A DNA stretch of 64,000 nt from Rhodococcus sp. 14-2470-1b. GTDB lineage: Bacteria > Actinomycetota > Actinomycetes > Mycobacteriales > Mycobacteriaceae. Both the position numbers and the translations under genes were made by a program. The notes beneath the pieces are model-generated. The model was not told the DNA's origin. It was given only the letters and a program-made list of their open reading frames with translations, and ran no database searches. Location: NCBI RefSeq assembly GCF_002259415.1, contig NZ_NPFY01000006.1, positions 62,001-126,000 on the forward strand, read 5' to 3'. Positions 7,829-15,001 of the stretch are shown in pieces. Position 1 is the first letter of the stretch; every line of letters begins with the position of its first letter.

Positions 7829-8683
7829 TTATCGGTCGGCTTCGGTAGCCGTATCAACGGTCGGCGCCACGGCCCCGGCATCTGCGAACTTGGCGACCTG
7901 CTCGAGCCTCCACACCCTGACTTTCACCGAACTCACCGTCCGATTGAGTTTCTGCGCAGCCGCTTCGCGCGGCAACGTCACAGCGATGAAATCCTCCTCC
8001 GGCGTCCAAGCGCGTTTGCCCAGAAGTGCGCGCGCACGCATTCCTTCGGGTCTGGCCCAGGCCGCGACGGCGGCTGCCGATCGTCGCTTACGGTCCAGAG
8101 CAAGGCAGCCCGGCGGGTACGCCCACTTCGCCAATTGTGATGCAGGATCGCTGGCCACCATCAGAGAAAAAGCATTGTCACGTTTGTTTCGCTTCGGGTT
8201 TCGTACGGCTCCTGTGATCGTCTTCGCCGTCGCGCAGAAGTGATCGGCCATCGCCTCCGAAGCTGTAAGAAAAGCTACAAACGGGAACCCCCTTCGAGTG
8301 AACCCTACGCTGCCATCACCGTCGATCAGTCCACGGAAGTAGCCCCGCGCATGATAGGGAATATCGGGCGGCTGGATTCTCAGGGATTTGCGACCAACTG
8401 GGACGCCGCACGCTTGCAACTCCCGTCGAAATTCGAGGCTGCAGGCACGCCATGTGGCAGAGGTGTAAGAATCCGAGAAATTAGTGGTTCTCGTACGAGT
8501 CGAAATGTTCACATTGACGCTGGGAAACAGTGCGGAAAGCTGCATCAATAGCTCTCGATCCTTGACTGCCAGTTCAATCGAAGCCTTCCCTTTTCGACCG
8601 GTACTGGCTTGCAGATGACCATCGGTCTGGAACAGCCCGAGGAAGTACGAGTGATCTTCACGGGAGAGGTCGATGATTGACAT
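7829..8683 (-). CDS. Free-standing LAGLIDADG endonuclease with SANT/Myb-like tail
   Basis: This 284-residue protein has both LAGLIDADG helices: YFLGLFQTDG at 13-22 (acidic Asp21) and YFRGLIDGDG at 115-124 (acidic Asp123). That makes a single-chain, two-motif homing-endonuclease fold. The C-terminal part (about 226-262) starts WTPEED and ends VKVRVWRL, resembling a SANT/Myb or helix-turn-helix DNA-binding module. It is not inside an intein or intron that I can see; it lies alone between corA and a lipase gene. The ATG at 8683 was preferred to an upstream TTG. Both motifs are intact, so it could be an active homing nuclease or a derived WhiA-like regulator. Confidence 0.75.
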   Translation of the reverse strand: MSIIDLSREDHSYFLGLFQTDGHLQASTGRKGKASIELAVKDRELLMQLSALFPSVNVNISTRTRTTNFSDSYTSATWRACSLEFRRELQACGVPVGRKSLRIQPPDIPYHARGYFRGLIDGDGSVGFTRRGFPFVAFLTASEAMADHFCATAKTITGAVRNPKRNKRDNAFSLMVASDPASQLAKWAYPPGCLALDRKRRSAAAVAAWARPEGMRARALLGKRAWTPEEDFIAVTLPREAAAQKLNRTVSSVKVRVWRLEQVAKFADAGAVAPTVDTATEADR

Positions 8684-8794
8684 GCGACGTATCCAACCAC
8701 CGACCACCGACAAAATTGGTCAGAAGTGTTGCGCGCTAACGTTAGTCAATCACAGAAGAATGAACGCCTTCATACGGTGCGTGACTGGTTGGCG

Positions 8795-9943
8795 TTATTC
8801 GAAAAGTCGTTTCACGAACGGAACGGAATCCGCCTGTGATTGCAGTAGTGCACCGCTGTGATCCGTCGGGTACGTGTGGAGCGTGACGTCCTGACCGTTC
8901 GACTTCATCTGAGCAACCAGTGAAAGAGCAGCGGGCGCAGGCACATCCACGTCCGTCAGACCTTGTCCGATGAAGACCGGTCGGTCGTAGCCGGAGACGG
9001 GCACGCCCATGTAGTCGTTCAACAGACCGTAGAAATTCGGAATCTGGTTCAGCGGTTTGGCGAACAGATCACCGGAGACGGTGCCGGCGAACTCGTCCTC
9101 AGCATCGAACACGCAGACCCTTTCCGCGCGGTCGACCAGCTGTCTTCCCTGTTCGGTGAGGTACGAGTCGAGGTCGATCTCCGGATGCGCATATCGCAGA
9201 CCCGCCAGGATGTACAGCAGGTACGTCGTCAGACCCTTGCCCGCGGCGACCGGAAGAACTCCCGGTCCCAGCGGCAGAAGTGCCAGCTCGATGTTCGCCG
9301 GCACCCCGGTCCCGACGGCTCCGCGGTAATCCAGCTCGGGGCCACCGTATTCCGTCGCGTATCGAGCGGTGGTGATCGCTGCGCCACCGCCCTGGGACTG
9401 GCCGATCACTACCCACTTGTTCGACAACGACGGCTCGACGGATCTGGCCGCCTTCACCGAATCCACGACACTGTGTGCAGACACCTTGCCGTCGAGATAC
9501 GGCATCAAGCCAGGCGTGCCCAGGCCGACGTAATCGGTCGCGGCAATCGCGTATCCCTGGTCGATCCACGTCGACAGGTAGCCGAAATCTCGCTCACGGT
9601 CGGCGGGGCCGACACGGGACGGCGCACACTCGTCGGCGAGACCCGAAGTGCCATGAGCCCAACCGACGACAGGCCAACCACCCTCGGGCGCCGGTCCCTC
9701 CGGAACGAAAAACGTTCCACTACTGAGCGCCGGAGCACCATCGGATCCGACAGTCCAGTACGTGATGCGCTGCGCCTCACCGGTTCCGGGAATCCACAGA
9801 TCCGTGGGCAGCGGCGACGTATCCACAATTGTGCCGGGCGTCCTGTCCACCGGCTCTGCGGATGCAACAGCACCTGCCATGGTGCACGCAAGAACAGTGC
9901 ACGTCAGGGCAGCAGCGGACCGAAGAGCGAAGGAAGTGGACAC
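8795..9943 (-). CDS. Secreted lipase/esterase (alpha/beta hydrolase)
   Basis: This 382-residue protein has a cleavable signal peptide (1-29, AVASAEP boundary) and an alpha/beta-hydrolase domain of the secretory-lipase (LIP) type. The nucleophile elbow GQSQGGG places Ser183. The likely acid is Asp331 or Asp333 (GLTDVDVP) and the base is His362 (PTDHSGA). It should hydrolyse lipid esters outside the cell; the substrate is unknown. It lies downstream of the rpmF palindrome and is probably transcribed separately. Confidence 0.88.
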   Translation of the reverse strand: MSTSFALRSAAALTCTVLACTMAGAVASAEPVDRTPGTIVDTSPLPTDLWIPGTGEAQRITYWTVGSDGAPALSSGTFFVPEGPAPEGGWPVVGWAHGTSGLADECAPSRVGPADRERDFGYLSTWIDQGYAIAATDYVGLGTPGLMPYLDGKVSAHSVVDSVKAARSVEPSLSNKWVVIGQSQGGGAAITTARYATEYGGPELDYRGAVGTGVPANIELALLPLGPGVLPVAAGKGLTTYLLYILAGLRYAHPEIDLDSYLTEQGRQLVDRAERVCVFDAEDEFAGTVSGDLFAKPLNQIPNFYGLLNDYMGVPVSGYDRPVFIGQGLTDVDVPAPAALSLVAQMKSNGQDVTLHTYPTDHSGALLQSQADSVPFVKRLFE

Positions 9944-10004
9944 TTCGACAGACTAACGGCTTCTCCACACCGGACGCCAGGGGTTTGTTTGCCCTCCCGA
10001 CGCG

Positions 10005-10055
10005 GAGCGAACGTGGGGTTCGGTCAGTCAGACTGACCGAACCCCACGTTCGCTC
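10005..10055. terminator. Perfect 25-bp palindrome after rpmF
   Basis: Two perfectly complementary 25-base arms (10005-10029 and 10031-10055) flank one central base. The position, 34 bp past the rpmF stop, suggests termination of the mrf-rpmE2-rpmF transcript. There is no strong T-tract. It shares a consensus with the palindrome at 41444-41488. Confidence 0.75.
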
Positions 10056-10088
10056 GGATAAACGGGTTGGTTCTGGACAAAGGACGGT

Positions 10089-10256
10089 TCAGCTCGGGTC
10101 GTAGACACCTGTCTGTACGGCCCTGACGAGCCGGCGCGGGACTTTGAATTCCTGCCCGCCGACGCGGACGCTCACGAGGTCGGGAGCGACGGCTTTCCAC
10201 TGTGCACGACGGCTGCGGGTGTTGGACCGCGACATCTTCCGCTTCGGTACAGCCAT
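10089..10256 (-). CDS. rpmF: 50S ribosomal protein L32
   Basis: This 55-residue L32 begins [20 protein letters not shown] and ends GVYDPS. It is an actinobacterial-type L32 without a zinc-binding CxxC pair. It starts 3 bases after the rpmE2 stop, so it is third in the mrf-rpmE2-rpmF operon and is probably derepressed with it when zinc is scarce. Confidence 0.93.
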   Translation of the reverse strand: MAVPKRKMSRSNTRSRRAQWKAVAPDLVSVRVGGQEFKVPRRLVRAVQTGVYDPS

Positions 10257-10259
10257 GTC

Positions 10260-10520
10260 TCAGGCCTCCTTACGGCTGCGACGGCCGTAGCGCTTCTCGA
10301 ACTTTTCGACGCGACCCTGGGTGTCCATGATGCGTGCGGCACCGGTCCAGAAGGGGTGGGACTCGCTGGTGACGTCGACGATGACGAGCGGGTAGGTGTT
10401 GCCGTCTTCCCATTCGATGTCGCGGGTCGAGGTGATGGTGGATCGGGTGAGGAATTTGGTTCCTGTTCCTGCGTCCTGGAATACCACGGGGTGGTAGTCG
10501 GGGTGGATTCCTGCCTTCAT
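10260..10520 (-). CDS. rpmE2: 50S ribosomal protein L31, type B
   Basis: This 86-residue protein has the type B L31 signatures [12 protein letters not shown] and SESHPFWTG. It lacks the cysteines that bind zinc in type A L31, as expected of the form made under zinc limitation. Its ATG overlaps the mrf stop as ATGA, giving translational coupling. Confidence 0.95.
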   Translation of the reverse strand: MKAGIHPDYHPVVFQDAGTGTKFLTRSTITSTRDIEWEDGNTYPLVIVDVTSESHPFWTGAARIMDTQGRVEKFEKRYGRRSRKEA

Positions 10521-11767
10521 TCCTGTGCCTCTTTCTTCTGCTCGGAGTACGGGGATTCTGTTGTTTCGCACGGGTCTTCGTGCCATTGACCGAACGGGTC
10601 GTTCCATTCGGCCCACGCGTGGCGGTCGGTCATCTCGTCGTCGGACACCAGCGCCCACTGCAGCGTCCGGTCGATTTCGGAGGGGTCGGCGGCGTGGACC
10701 AGGACGACCAGCGAGGTGTCCCGGTCACCGAACTCGTCGTTCCACCGAAGGGCAGCCATCGCCCGACGCGAGGTGTCGACGGCGTCCTGTTCCTCCGGTG
10801 TCATTGCGGCCAGCCATTTTCCGGCACTGGCGACGCGCAGGCCGCCGCCGGCGGATTCGATCCACAGGGCCTCGTCGGGCTGAGTTGCCACCCAGGCGCG
10901 TCCCCGTGCGGTGACGACACCGTCGAGCAGAACGTCGATCGCCTCGTGCAAGCGCTCGGGATGGAAAGGACGCGTCGCCGAGAACTCGACAAGGGTCACT
11001 CCGCAATCCGCGGTGAGTGGAGGTTCGCCGCGCAGCAGCGGCGAGTGGGCGTCGGTGACGGTGCCGCGACGCGCACCCAGCGGGACGGCCGCGACCAGCG
11101 CGTCGGCGTCGAGCCTGTGCCCCGGCCCCACCCAGGCGATGGGCGCCCCGGGAGCGAGACGAGCCAGCACGGCGGCGAGCTTGGCGCGTTCCCACGCGTC
11201 GACCTCCGGGCCTGCGGTGACGACGAGGGCATCGGCATAGTCGACCTGCCCGACGACGACCTGCGCGACGGTCCGGTCGTCGTCGCCGCTGGCCACGATT
11301 CCTCGGTCGGCCAGGGCGTCGTCGCCGGTGGCGTCCGCGAGCCAGGTGGCGGCGTCGAGGCAGTCGATCACGGCTTCGATACGGACGTCTCGCGAGGCCG
11401 ATCCGTCGACCTGACCGACGATGCCCGCGACGACGACGTTCTCGATCGCCCAGCACAACGCTTCCGGCTCGAGGGCAGGATCCATCGCCAGAACGATCCG
11501 TCGCACCGAACTACGGGTGGACAGCGTCCTCAGTAGCGGGAGGAGGTCCTCACGCAGCGTGCAGGAGACACAGCCGTGCGCGAGCTCGAGAATGGTTTCG
11601 CGCGGTGCGTCGCCGTCCATGTAGAGCGTCCGGCGGACGACGCCCTCGTAGACGCGACTGAGGTCGTGGCGTACGGCGACGGTGCCCGGCCCGAGCAGTG
11701 AGGTCACCACGTCGTCCATGGCACCCGTCCAACCGGATACGAGTACGAGTGGTGTGCGGCCGTCCAC
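10517..11767 (-). CDS. mrf: CobW/YciC-like GTPase, MRF-type zinc-starvation factor
   Basis: This 416-residue protein belongs to the COG0523/CobW group. It retains a metal-binding [13 protein letters not shown] (Cys66, Cys69), but the Walker A loop is degenerate ([10 protein letters not shown], no GK), as in mycobacterial MRF (Rv0106-like). In mycobacteria that protein recruits the hibernation factor to ribosomes carrying cysteine-free paralogues during zinc starvation. A longer frame starts at 11815, but it would run through a Zur-like box. The GTG at 11767 has an AAGGGG ribosome site 7 bases upstream, so I chose it. It leads an operon with rpmE2 and rpmF and is divergent from rpmB-rpmG-rpsN-rpsR. 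Confidence 0.85.
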   Translation of the reverse strand: MDGRTPLVLVSGWTGAMDDVVTSLLGPGTVAVRHDLSRVYEGVVRRTLYMDGDAPRETILELAHGCVSCTLREDLLPLLRTLSTRSSVRRIVLAMDPALEPEALCWAIENVVVAGIVGQVDGSASRDVRIEAVIDCLDAATWLADATGDDALADRGIVASGDDDRTVAQVVVGQVDYADALVVTAGPEVDAWERAKLAAVLARLAPGAPIAWVGPGHRLDADALVAAVPLGARRGTVTDAHSPLLRGEPPLTADCGVTLVEFSATRPFHPERLHEAIDVLLDGVVTARGRAWVATQPDEALWIESAGGGLRVASAGKWLAAMTPEEQDAVDTSRRAMAALRWNDEFGDRDTSLVVLVHAADPSEIDRTLQWALVSDDEMTDRHAWAEWNDPFGQWHEDPCETTESPYSEQKKEAQE

Positions 11768-11785
11768 AAGCAGACCCCTTCTATC

Positions 11786-11798
11786 GACAACGATTGTC
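11786..11798. promoter_or_regulatory. Zur-like box 1
   Basis: GACAA-CGA-TTGTC is a 13-bp palindrome close to the actinobacterial Zur consensus TGAAAATNATTTTCA. It overlaps a TTGTCA -35 element for rpmB (with TACATT at 11818-11823) and sits just upstream of the mrf ribosome site, so a bound repressor would block both directions. Confidence 0.7.
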
Positions 11799-11840
11799 AT
11801 TTCTTGCGTTGTCACGCTACATTCGAAACATCGCTTTGTC

Positions 11841-11853
11841 GAAAACGATTGTC
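11841..11853. promoter_or_regulatory. Zur-like box 2
   Basis: GAAAA-CGA-TTGTC repeats box 1 with one difference, 55 bp away on the rpmB side. It overlaps a TCGACA -35-like element for mrf (TAGCGT, minus strand, about 11819-11814). Two boxes between divergent zinc-stress operons fit Zur repression. Confidence 0.7.
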
Positions 11854-11876
11854 ATGTCAGCTAGAGAGGACCGCGT

Positions 11877-12113
11877 ATGTCCGCGCACTGCCAGGTGACG
11901 GGACGGAAGCCGGGATTCGGTAAGTCCGTTTCGCACTCGCACGTCAGGACCAGCCGTCGCTGGGACCCGAACATCCAGAAGAAGACCTACTTCGTCCCGA
12001 GCCTCGGCCGCCGCGTCACGCTGACGCTCTCGGCGAAGGGGATCAAGACCATCGACCGTGACGGAATCGACGCCGTCGTCGCCGAACTCGTGGCACGAGG
12101 AGAAAAAGTCTGA
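11877..12113 (+). CDS. rpmB: 50S ribosomal protein L28 (cysteine-poor paralogue)
   Basis: This 78-residue L28 has the typical opening [15 protein letters not shown] and the motif [16 protein letters not shown]. Only one cysteine remains (Cys5), so no CxxC zinc pair is possible; this is the zinc-independent form. AGAGGA lies 6 bases before the ATG. It leads the four-gene alternative-ribosome operon behind the Zur boxes, and its stop overlaps the rpmG start (TGATG). Confidence 0.95.
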   Translation: MSAHCQVTGRKPGFGKSVSHSHVRTSRRWDPNIQKKTYFVPSLGRRVTLTLSAKGIKTIDRDGIDAVVAELVARGEKV

Positions 12114-12280
12114 TGGCAAAGAGCACGGACGTCCGTCCGATCATCAAACTCAAGTCGACCGCAGGCACCGGATACACCTACGTGACCAGGAAGAACCGTC
12201 GCAACGACCCCGATCGCATCGTCCTGAAGAAGTACGACCCCGTCGTCCGCAAGCACGTCGACTTCCGTGAGGAGCGCTGA
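12113..12280 (+). CDS. rpmG: 50S ribosomal protein L33 (zinc-independent)
   Basis: This 55-residue L33 opens [20 protein letters not shown] and ends HVDFREER. It has no cysteine, unlike zinc-binding L33. The ATG overlaps the rpmB stop by one base. The gene is second in the rpmB-rpmG-rpsN-rpsR operon. Confidence 0.95.
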   Translation: MAKSTDVRPIIKLKSTAGTGYTYVTRKNRRNDPDRIVLKKYDPVVRKHVDFREER

Positions 12281-12281
12281 C

Positions 12282-12587
12282 ATGGCCAAGAAATCGAAGA
12301 TCGCCAAGAACGAGCAGCGCAAGGTCGTCGTCGCCCGCTGGGCAGCGCGCCGGGCCGAATTGAAGGAGATCGTTCGGAAGCCCTCGACGCCCGATTCCGA
12401 GCGAGCCGAGGCCCAAGCGGCACTGCAGCGTCTACCGCGCGACGCGAGTCCGGTACGATTGCGCAATCGTGACGCTGCGGATGGACGTCCGCGCGGCCAC
12501 CTGCGGAAATTTGGACTGTCACGCGTGAAGGTACGCGAGATGGCCCACCGTGGGGAGCTGCCAGGCGTCCACAAGTCGAGCTGGTAA
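12282..12587 (+). CDS. rpsN: 30S ribosomal protein S14 (zinc-independent)
   Basis: This 101-residue long-form S14 begins [20 protein letters not shown] and ends GVHKSSW. The zinc ribbon of the short S14 is absent and there are no cysteines. The internal ATG at 12282 gives the standard family start, one base after the rpmG stop. In mycobacteria the equivalent protein is the contact for MRF and the hibernation factor. Confidence 0.95.
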   Translation: MAKKSKIAKNEQRKVVVARWAARRAELKEIVRKPSTPDSERAEAQAALQRLPRDASPVRLRNRDAADGRPRGHLRKFGLSRVKVREMAHRGELPGVHKSSW

Positions 12588-12604
12588 GGAACAGGGAAGA
12601 ACAG

Positions 12605-12859
12605 ATGGCAGTCAAGAGAGCACCGTCGAAGAAGGTCCGCGCAGAGGCAGGACGTCGACCCAAGAAGAACCCGTTGAACGCCGCCAAGGTGACCACGGTG
12701 GACTACAAGGACATCAACCTTCTTCGTCAGTTCATCTCGGACCGCGGCAAGATCCGCAGCCGCCGCGTCACCGGCCTCACGCCGCAGCAGCAGCGTCAGG
12801 TCGCCGTCGCAGTGAAGAACGCTCGTGAGATGGCCTTGCTGCCGTTCACCAGCCGGTAA
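12605..12859 (+). CDS. rpsR: 30S ribosomal protein S18 (cysteine-free paralogue)
   Basis: This 84-residue S18 carries the family core [21 protein letters not shown] and [13 protein letters not shown], with no cysteine. It closes the alternative-ribosome operon; the terminator follows 14 bp after the stop. Confidence 0.95.
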   Translation: MAVKRAPSKKVRAEAGRRPKKNPLNAAKVTTVDYKDINLLRQFISDRGKIRSRRVTGLTPQQQRQVAVAVKNAREMALLPFTSR

Positions 12860-12873
12860 CAACTTCTCGTACG

Positions 12874-12906
12874 AAAGGCCACGCACTCTCCGGGTGCGTG
12901 GCCTTT
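12874..12906 (+). terminator. Intrinsic terminator after rpsR
   Basis: AAAGGCCACGCAC (12874-12886) pairs perfectly with GTGCGTGGCCTTT (12894-12906) around a 7-base loop. The 3' arm itself ends in TTT. It ends the rpmB-rpmG-rpsN-rpsR transcript. Confidence 0.9.
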
Positions 12907-12968
12907 CTGCGTGAGCACTAGAGTTAGTCCTGGCCAGCCTCCCTGAGAGAAACGAGACCTACCGCTCC

Positions 12969-13892
12969 ATGTCCGGTGTTCTCGAAGGCTTCACGGTCAT
13001 CTTCATCGTCATCGCGCTCGGCTACGTACTCGCGAAGTTCCGGGTCCTCGGCGAGCACGGCCAGTTCGTCCTCAGCCGGCTCGTGTTCTTCGTCGCAACA
13101 CCCGCCCTGTTGTTCGTGACACTCGCTCAGGCGGATCTCGCAGTCATCCTGTCGCCGATCCTCGTGATCGCCGGCGTCACCGCGCTCGTCGTCGGATCCC
13201 TCTACTTCCTCCTGGCACGGCTCGTGCTGAAACGCCGTGTACCCGAGGCGACCATAGGCGGCCTGGCATCGTCCTACGTCAACGCCGCCAACCTCGGAAT
13301 CCCGATCGCAGTCTTCGTACTGGGCGACGCCAACTTCGTCGCGCCTCTGCTGCTCTTCCAGATCATGGTGTACTCGCCGTTGGCACTGACCATCCTGGAC
13401 CTGTCGACCATGGGCAAGAAGGCGTCCATCCGCAACATCGTCGTCACGCCCTTCAAGAACCCCATCGTCCTCGCCGGCGCCGCAGGACTCCTGCTGTCCA
13501 TCTTCGGCATCGAACTGCCGGAAGCCATCATGCAACCGTTCGACCTGGTCGGCGGCGCTGCCGTTCCCGGCGCTCTTCTCGCGTTCGGTCTCTCCCTCTA
13601 CGGCGCCCGCGTCCTCCAGAAAGGCAAGAGCCCCAGGCGAGACGTCGTCCTCGCGTCGACGATGAAAATGGTGCTCCAGCCGGTCCTCGGTTACCTGATG
13701 GGACTCGCGATGGGATTGGAAGGCCACGAACTCTTCGCCATCACCGTCATCTCCGCCCTCCCCACCGCCCAGAACGTCTTCGTCTTCGCGAACCGCTACG
13801 ACCGCGCCGTCGTCATGGCCCGGGACACGGCCTTCGTCACCACCATCGCGGCGATACCCGTCATCGCACTGGTGACGGCCCTGCTCGCCTAG
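12969..13892 (+). CDS. AEC-family (auxin efflux carrier-like) permease
   Basis: This 307-residue membrane protein has about ten hydrophobic helices in two five-helix halves, the layout of the AEC/BASS-like secondary transporters. The motif SYVNAANLGIPIAVFVLG, near residue 100, matches the conserved first-half crossover, and ALPTAQNVFVFA, near 260, matches the second. Bacterial members export or import malate, malonate and other organic acids; the substrate here is not predictable. It stands alone between the rpsR terminator and a lipoprotein gene. Confidence 0.87.
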   Translation: MSGVLEGFTVIFIVIALGYVLAKFRVLGEHGQFVLSRLVFFVATPALLFVTLAQADLAVILSPILVIAGVTALVVGSLYFLLARLVLKRRVPEATIGGLASSYVNAANLGIPIAVFVLGDANFVAPLLLFQIMVYSPLALTILDLSTMGKKASIRNIVVTPFKNPIVLAGAAGLLLSIFGIELPEAIMQPFDLVGGAAVPGALLAFGLSLYGARVLQKGKSPRRDVVLASTMKMVLQPVLGYLMGLAMGLEGHELFAITVISALPTAQNVFVFANRYDRAVVMARDTAFVTTIAAIPVIALVTALLA

Positions 13893-13956
13893 ACCCGTCG
13901 CCCGATTCTTCGACTACCCAAAGGTTCTCCTCAGCTCCCGCGGTTACTTTGGAGCC

Positions 13957-14418
13957 ATGAGGTTTCTGGCTGCAGGAGTTCTGCTGTGCGTCCTGCTCGT
14001 CGGGTGCGGCAACGACCCTGCCGACGGCGGTGACGACGTCGAAGCCACCACCCCTACGTCGGCGCAGCTCATGCACAGTCCCAGTGCACCGCCGGTGCCC
14101 GTCGAGGTCCCGGTGGGCGACGTCGGGACGATGTTCGAGTCCACACCAGGGCTGGTGCGCGCTGTGTCGACGCCGTTCGAGTCGTGGAGCCAGATCTCCC
14201 CCAACACCATCGCCATCCATTTCGTCACCGGAACCCCGGAGTGTTACGGGGCCGAAGTAGAGGTCACCGAGTCCGATACCGAGGTCGTCATCGCGCTACG
14301 AACCGGAACGCTTCCCGAGGCCGCGGACAAGGCCTGCATCATGGTCGCCGTGTACGGCACGATGCAGATGACCTTGAGTTCGCCCGTCGGAGACCGCGCC
14401 ATCGTCAACGCAGCCTAG
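13957..14418 (+). CDS. Putative lipoprotein of unknown function
   Basis: This 153-residue protein has a lipoprotein signal peptide with lipobox LLVGC (Cys17). The mature part begins with an acidic linker followed by a Pro/Thr/Ser-rich stretch. The rest is a small beta-rich domain with two cysteines (in PECYGAE and KACIMVA) that could form a disulfide. I do not recognise a family. It is followed after 13 bp by the DUF1707 gene, so the two may be an operon linked to envelope sensing. Confidence 0.75.
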   Translation: MRFLAAGVLLCVLLVGCGNDPADGGDDVEATTPTSAQLMHSPSAPPVPVEVPVGDVGTMFESTPGLVRAVSTPFESWSQISPNTIAIHFVTGTPECYGAEVEVTESDTEVVIALRTGTLPEAADKACIMVAVYGTMQMTLSSPVGDRAIVNAA

Positions 14419-14431
14419 TAACCTGACCCAG

Positions 14432-15001
14432 GTGAGCGATCACCTGCCCGAACAGAACCGTGAATCCGTCCGCGCCGCCGACGCGGACCGCAACCTCGTC
14501 GCCAAACTCCTCAGCGACGCTCTTGCCAGTGGCCAGCTCACGGTGTCCGAGTACGACGAGCGCACGGCCGCCGCGTACCGCGCAAAAACCTACGGCGAAC
14601 TCGATGTTCTCACCAGTGACCTTGCGCTGACGCCGCCCACCGAAGCTCTCTACTCGACTCCCAGCCGTTCCACCGATCGCGCCGTCGCCATCATGAGTGG
14701 ATTCGAGCGCAAAGGCGAATGGACCGTCGCACCCCGCGTCGAGGCCGTCGCGTTCTGGGGCGGCGGTGAAATCGACCTACGCAGAGCGCACTTCTCGGCT
14801 CCCGAGGTGACGATCAACTGCGTCGCGATCATGGGCGGCATCGACATCACGGTCCCCCGCAACGTCGCCGTCGAAGTACGCGGCGCAGGCATCATGGGCG
14901 GCTTCGATCATCTGAGCCAACAAGGTGCTCCCGGCGCCCCGCGAATCGTCGTGACGGGCTTCGCATTCTGGGGCGGCGTCAGCATCAAGGCCAAGGACTA
15001 A
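14432..15001 (+). CDS. DUF1707 / LiaF-like C-terminal domain protein
   Basis: This 189-residue protein has an N-terminal DUF1707 domain (about 12-65: RAADADRNLVAKLLSDALASG and VSEYDERTAAAYRAKTYGEL). DUF1707 is a SHOCT-like helical module found next to membrane or LiaF-type domains. The C-terminal 90 residues are a right-handed beta repeat (VEAVAFWGGGEIDLR, CVAIMGGIDITVP, AGIMGGFDHLS) as in LiaF cell-wall stress proteins. No membrane helix is present. The start is GTG at 14432. Its stop overlaps the convergent VWA gene stop by 4 bp. A role in envelope-stress sensing is inferred only. Confidence 0.82.
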   Translation: MSDHLPEQNRESVRAADADRNLVAKLLSDALASGQLTVSEYDERTAAAYRAKTYGELDVLTSDLALTPPTEALYSTPSRSTDRAVAIMSGFERKGEWTVAPRVEAVAFWGGGEIDLRRAHFSAPEVTINCVAIMGGIDITVPRNVAVEVRGAGIMGGFDHLSQQGAPGAPRIVVTGFAFWGGVSIKAKD

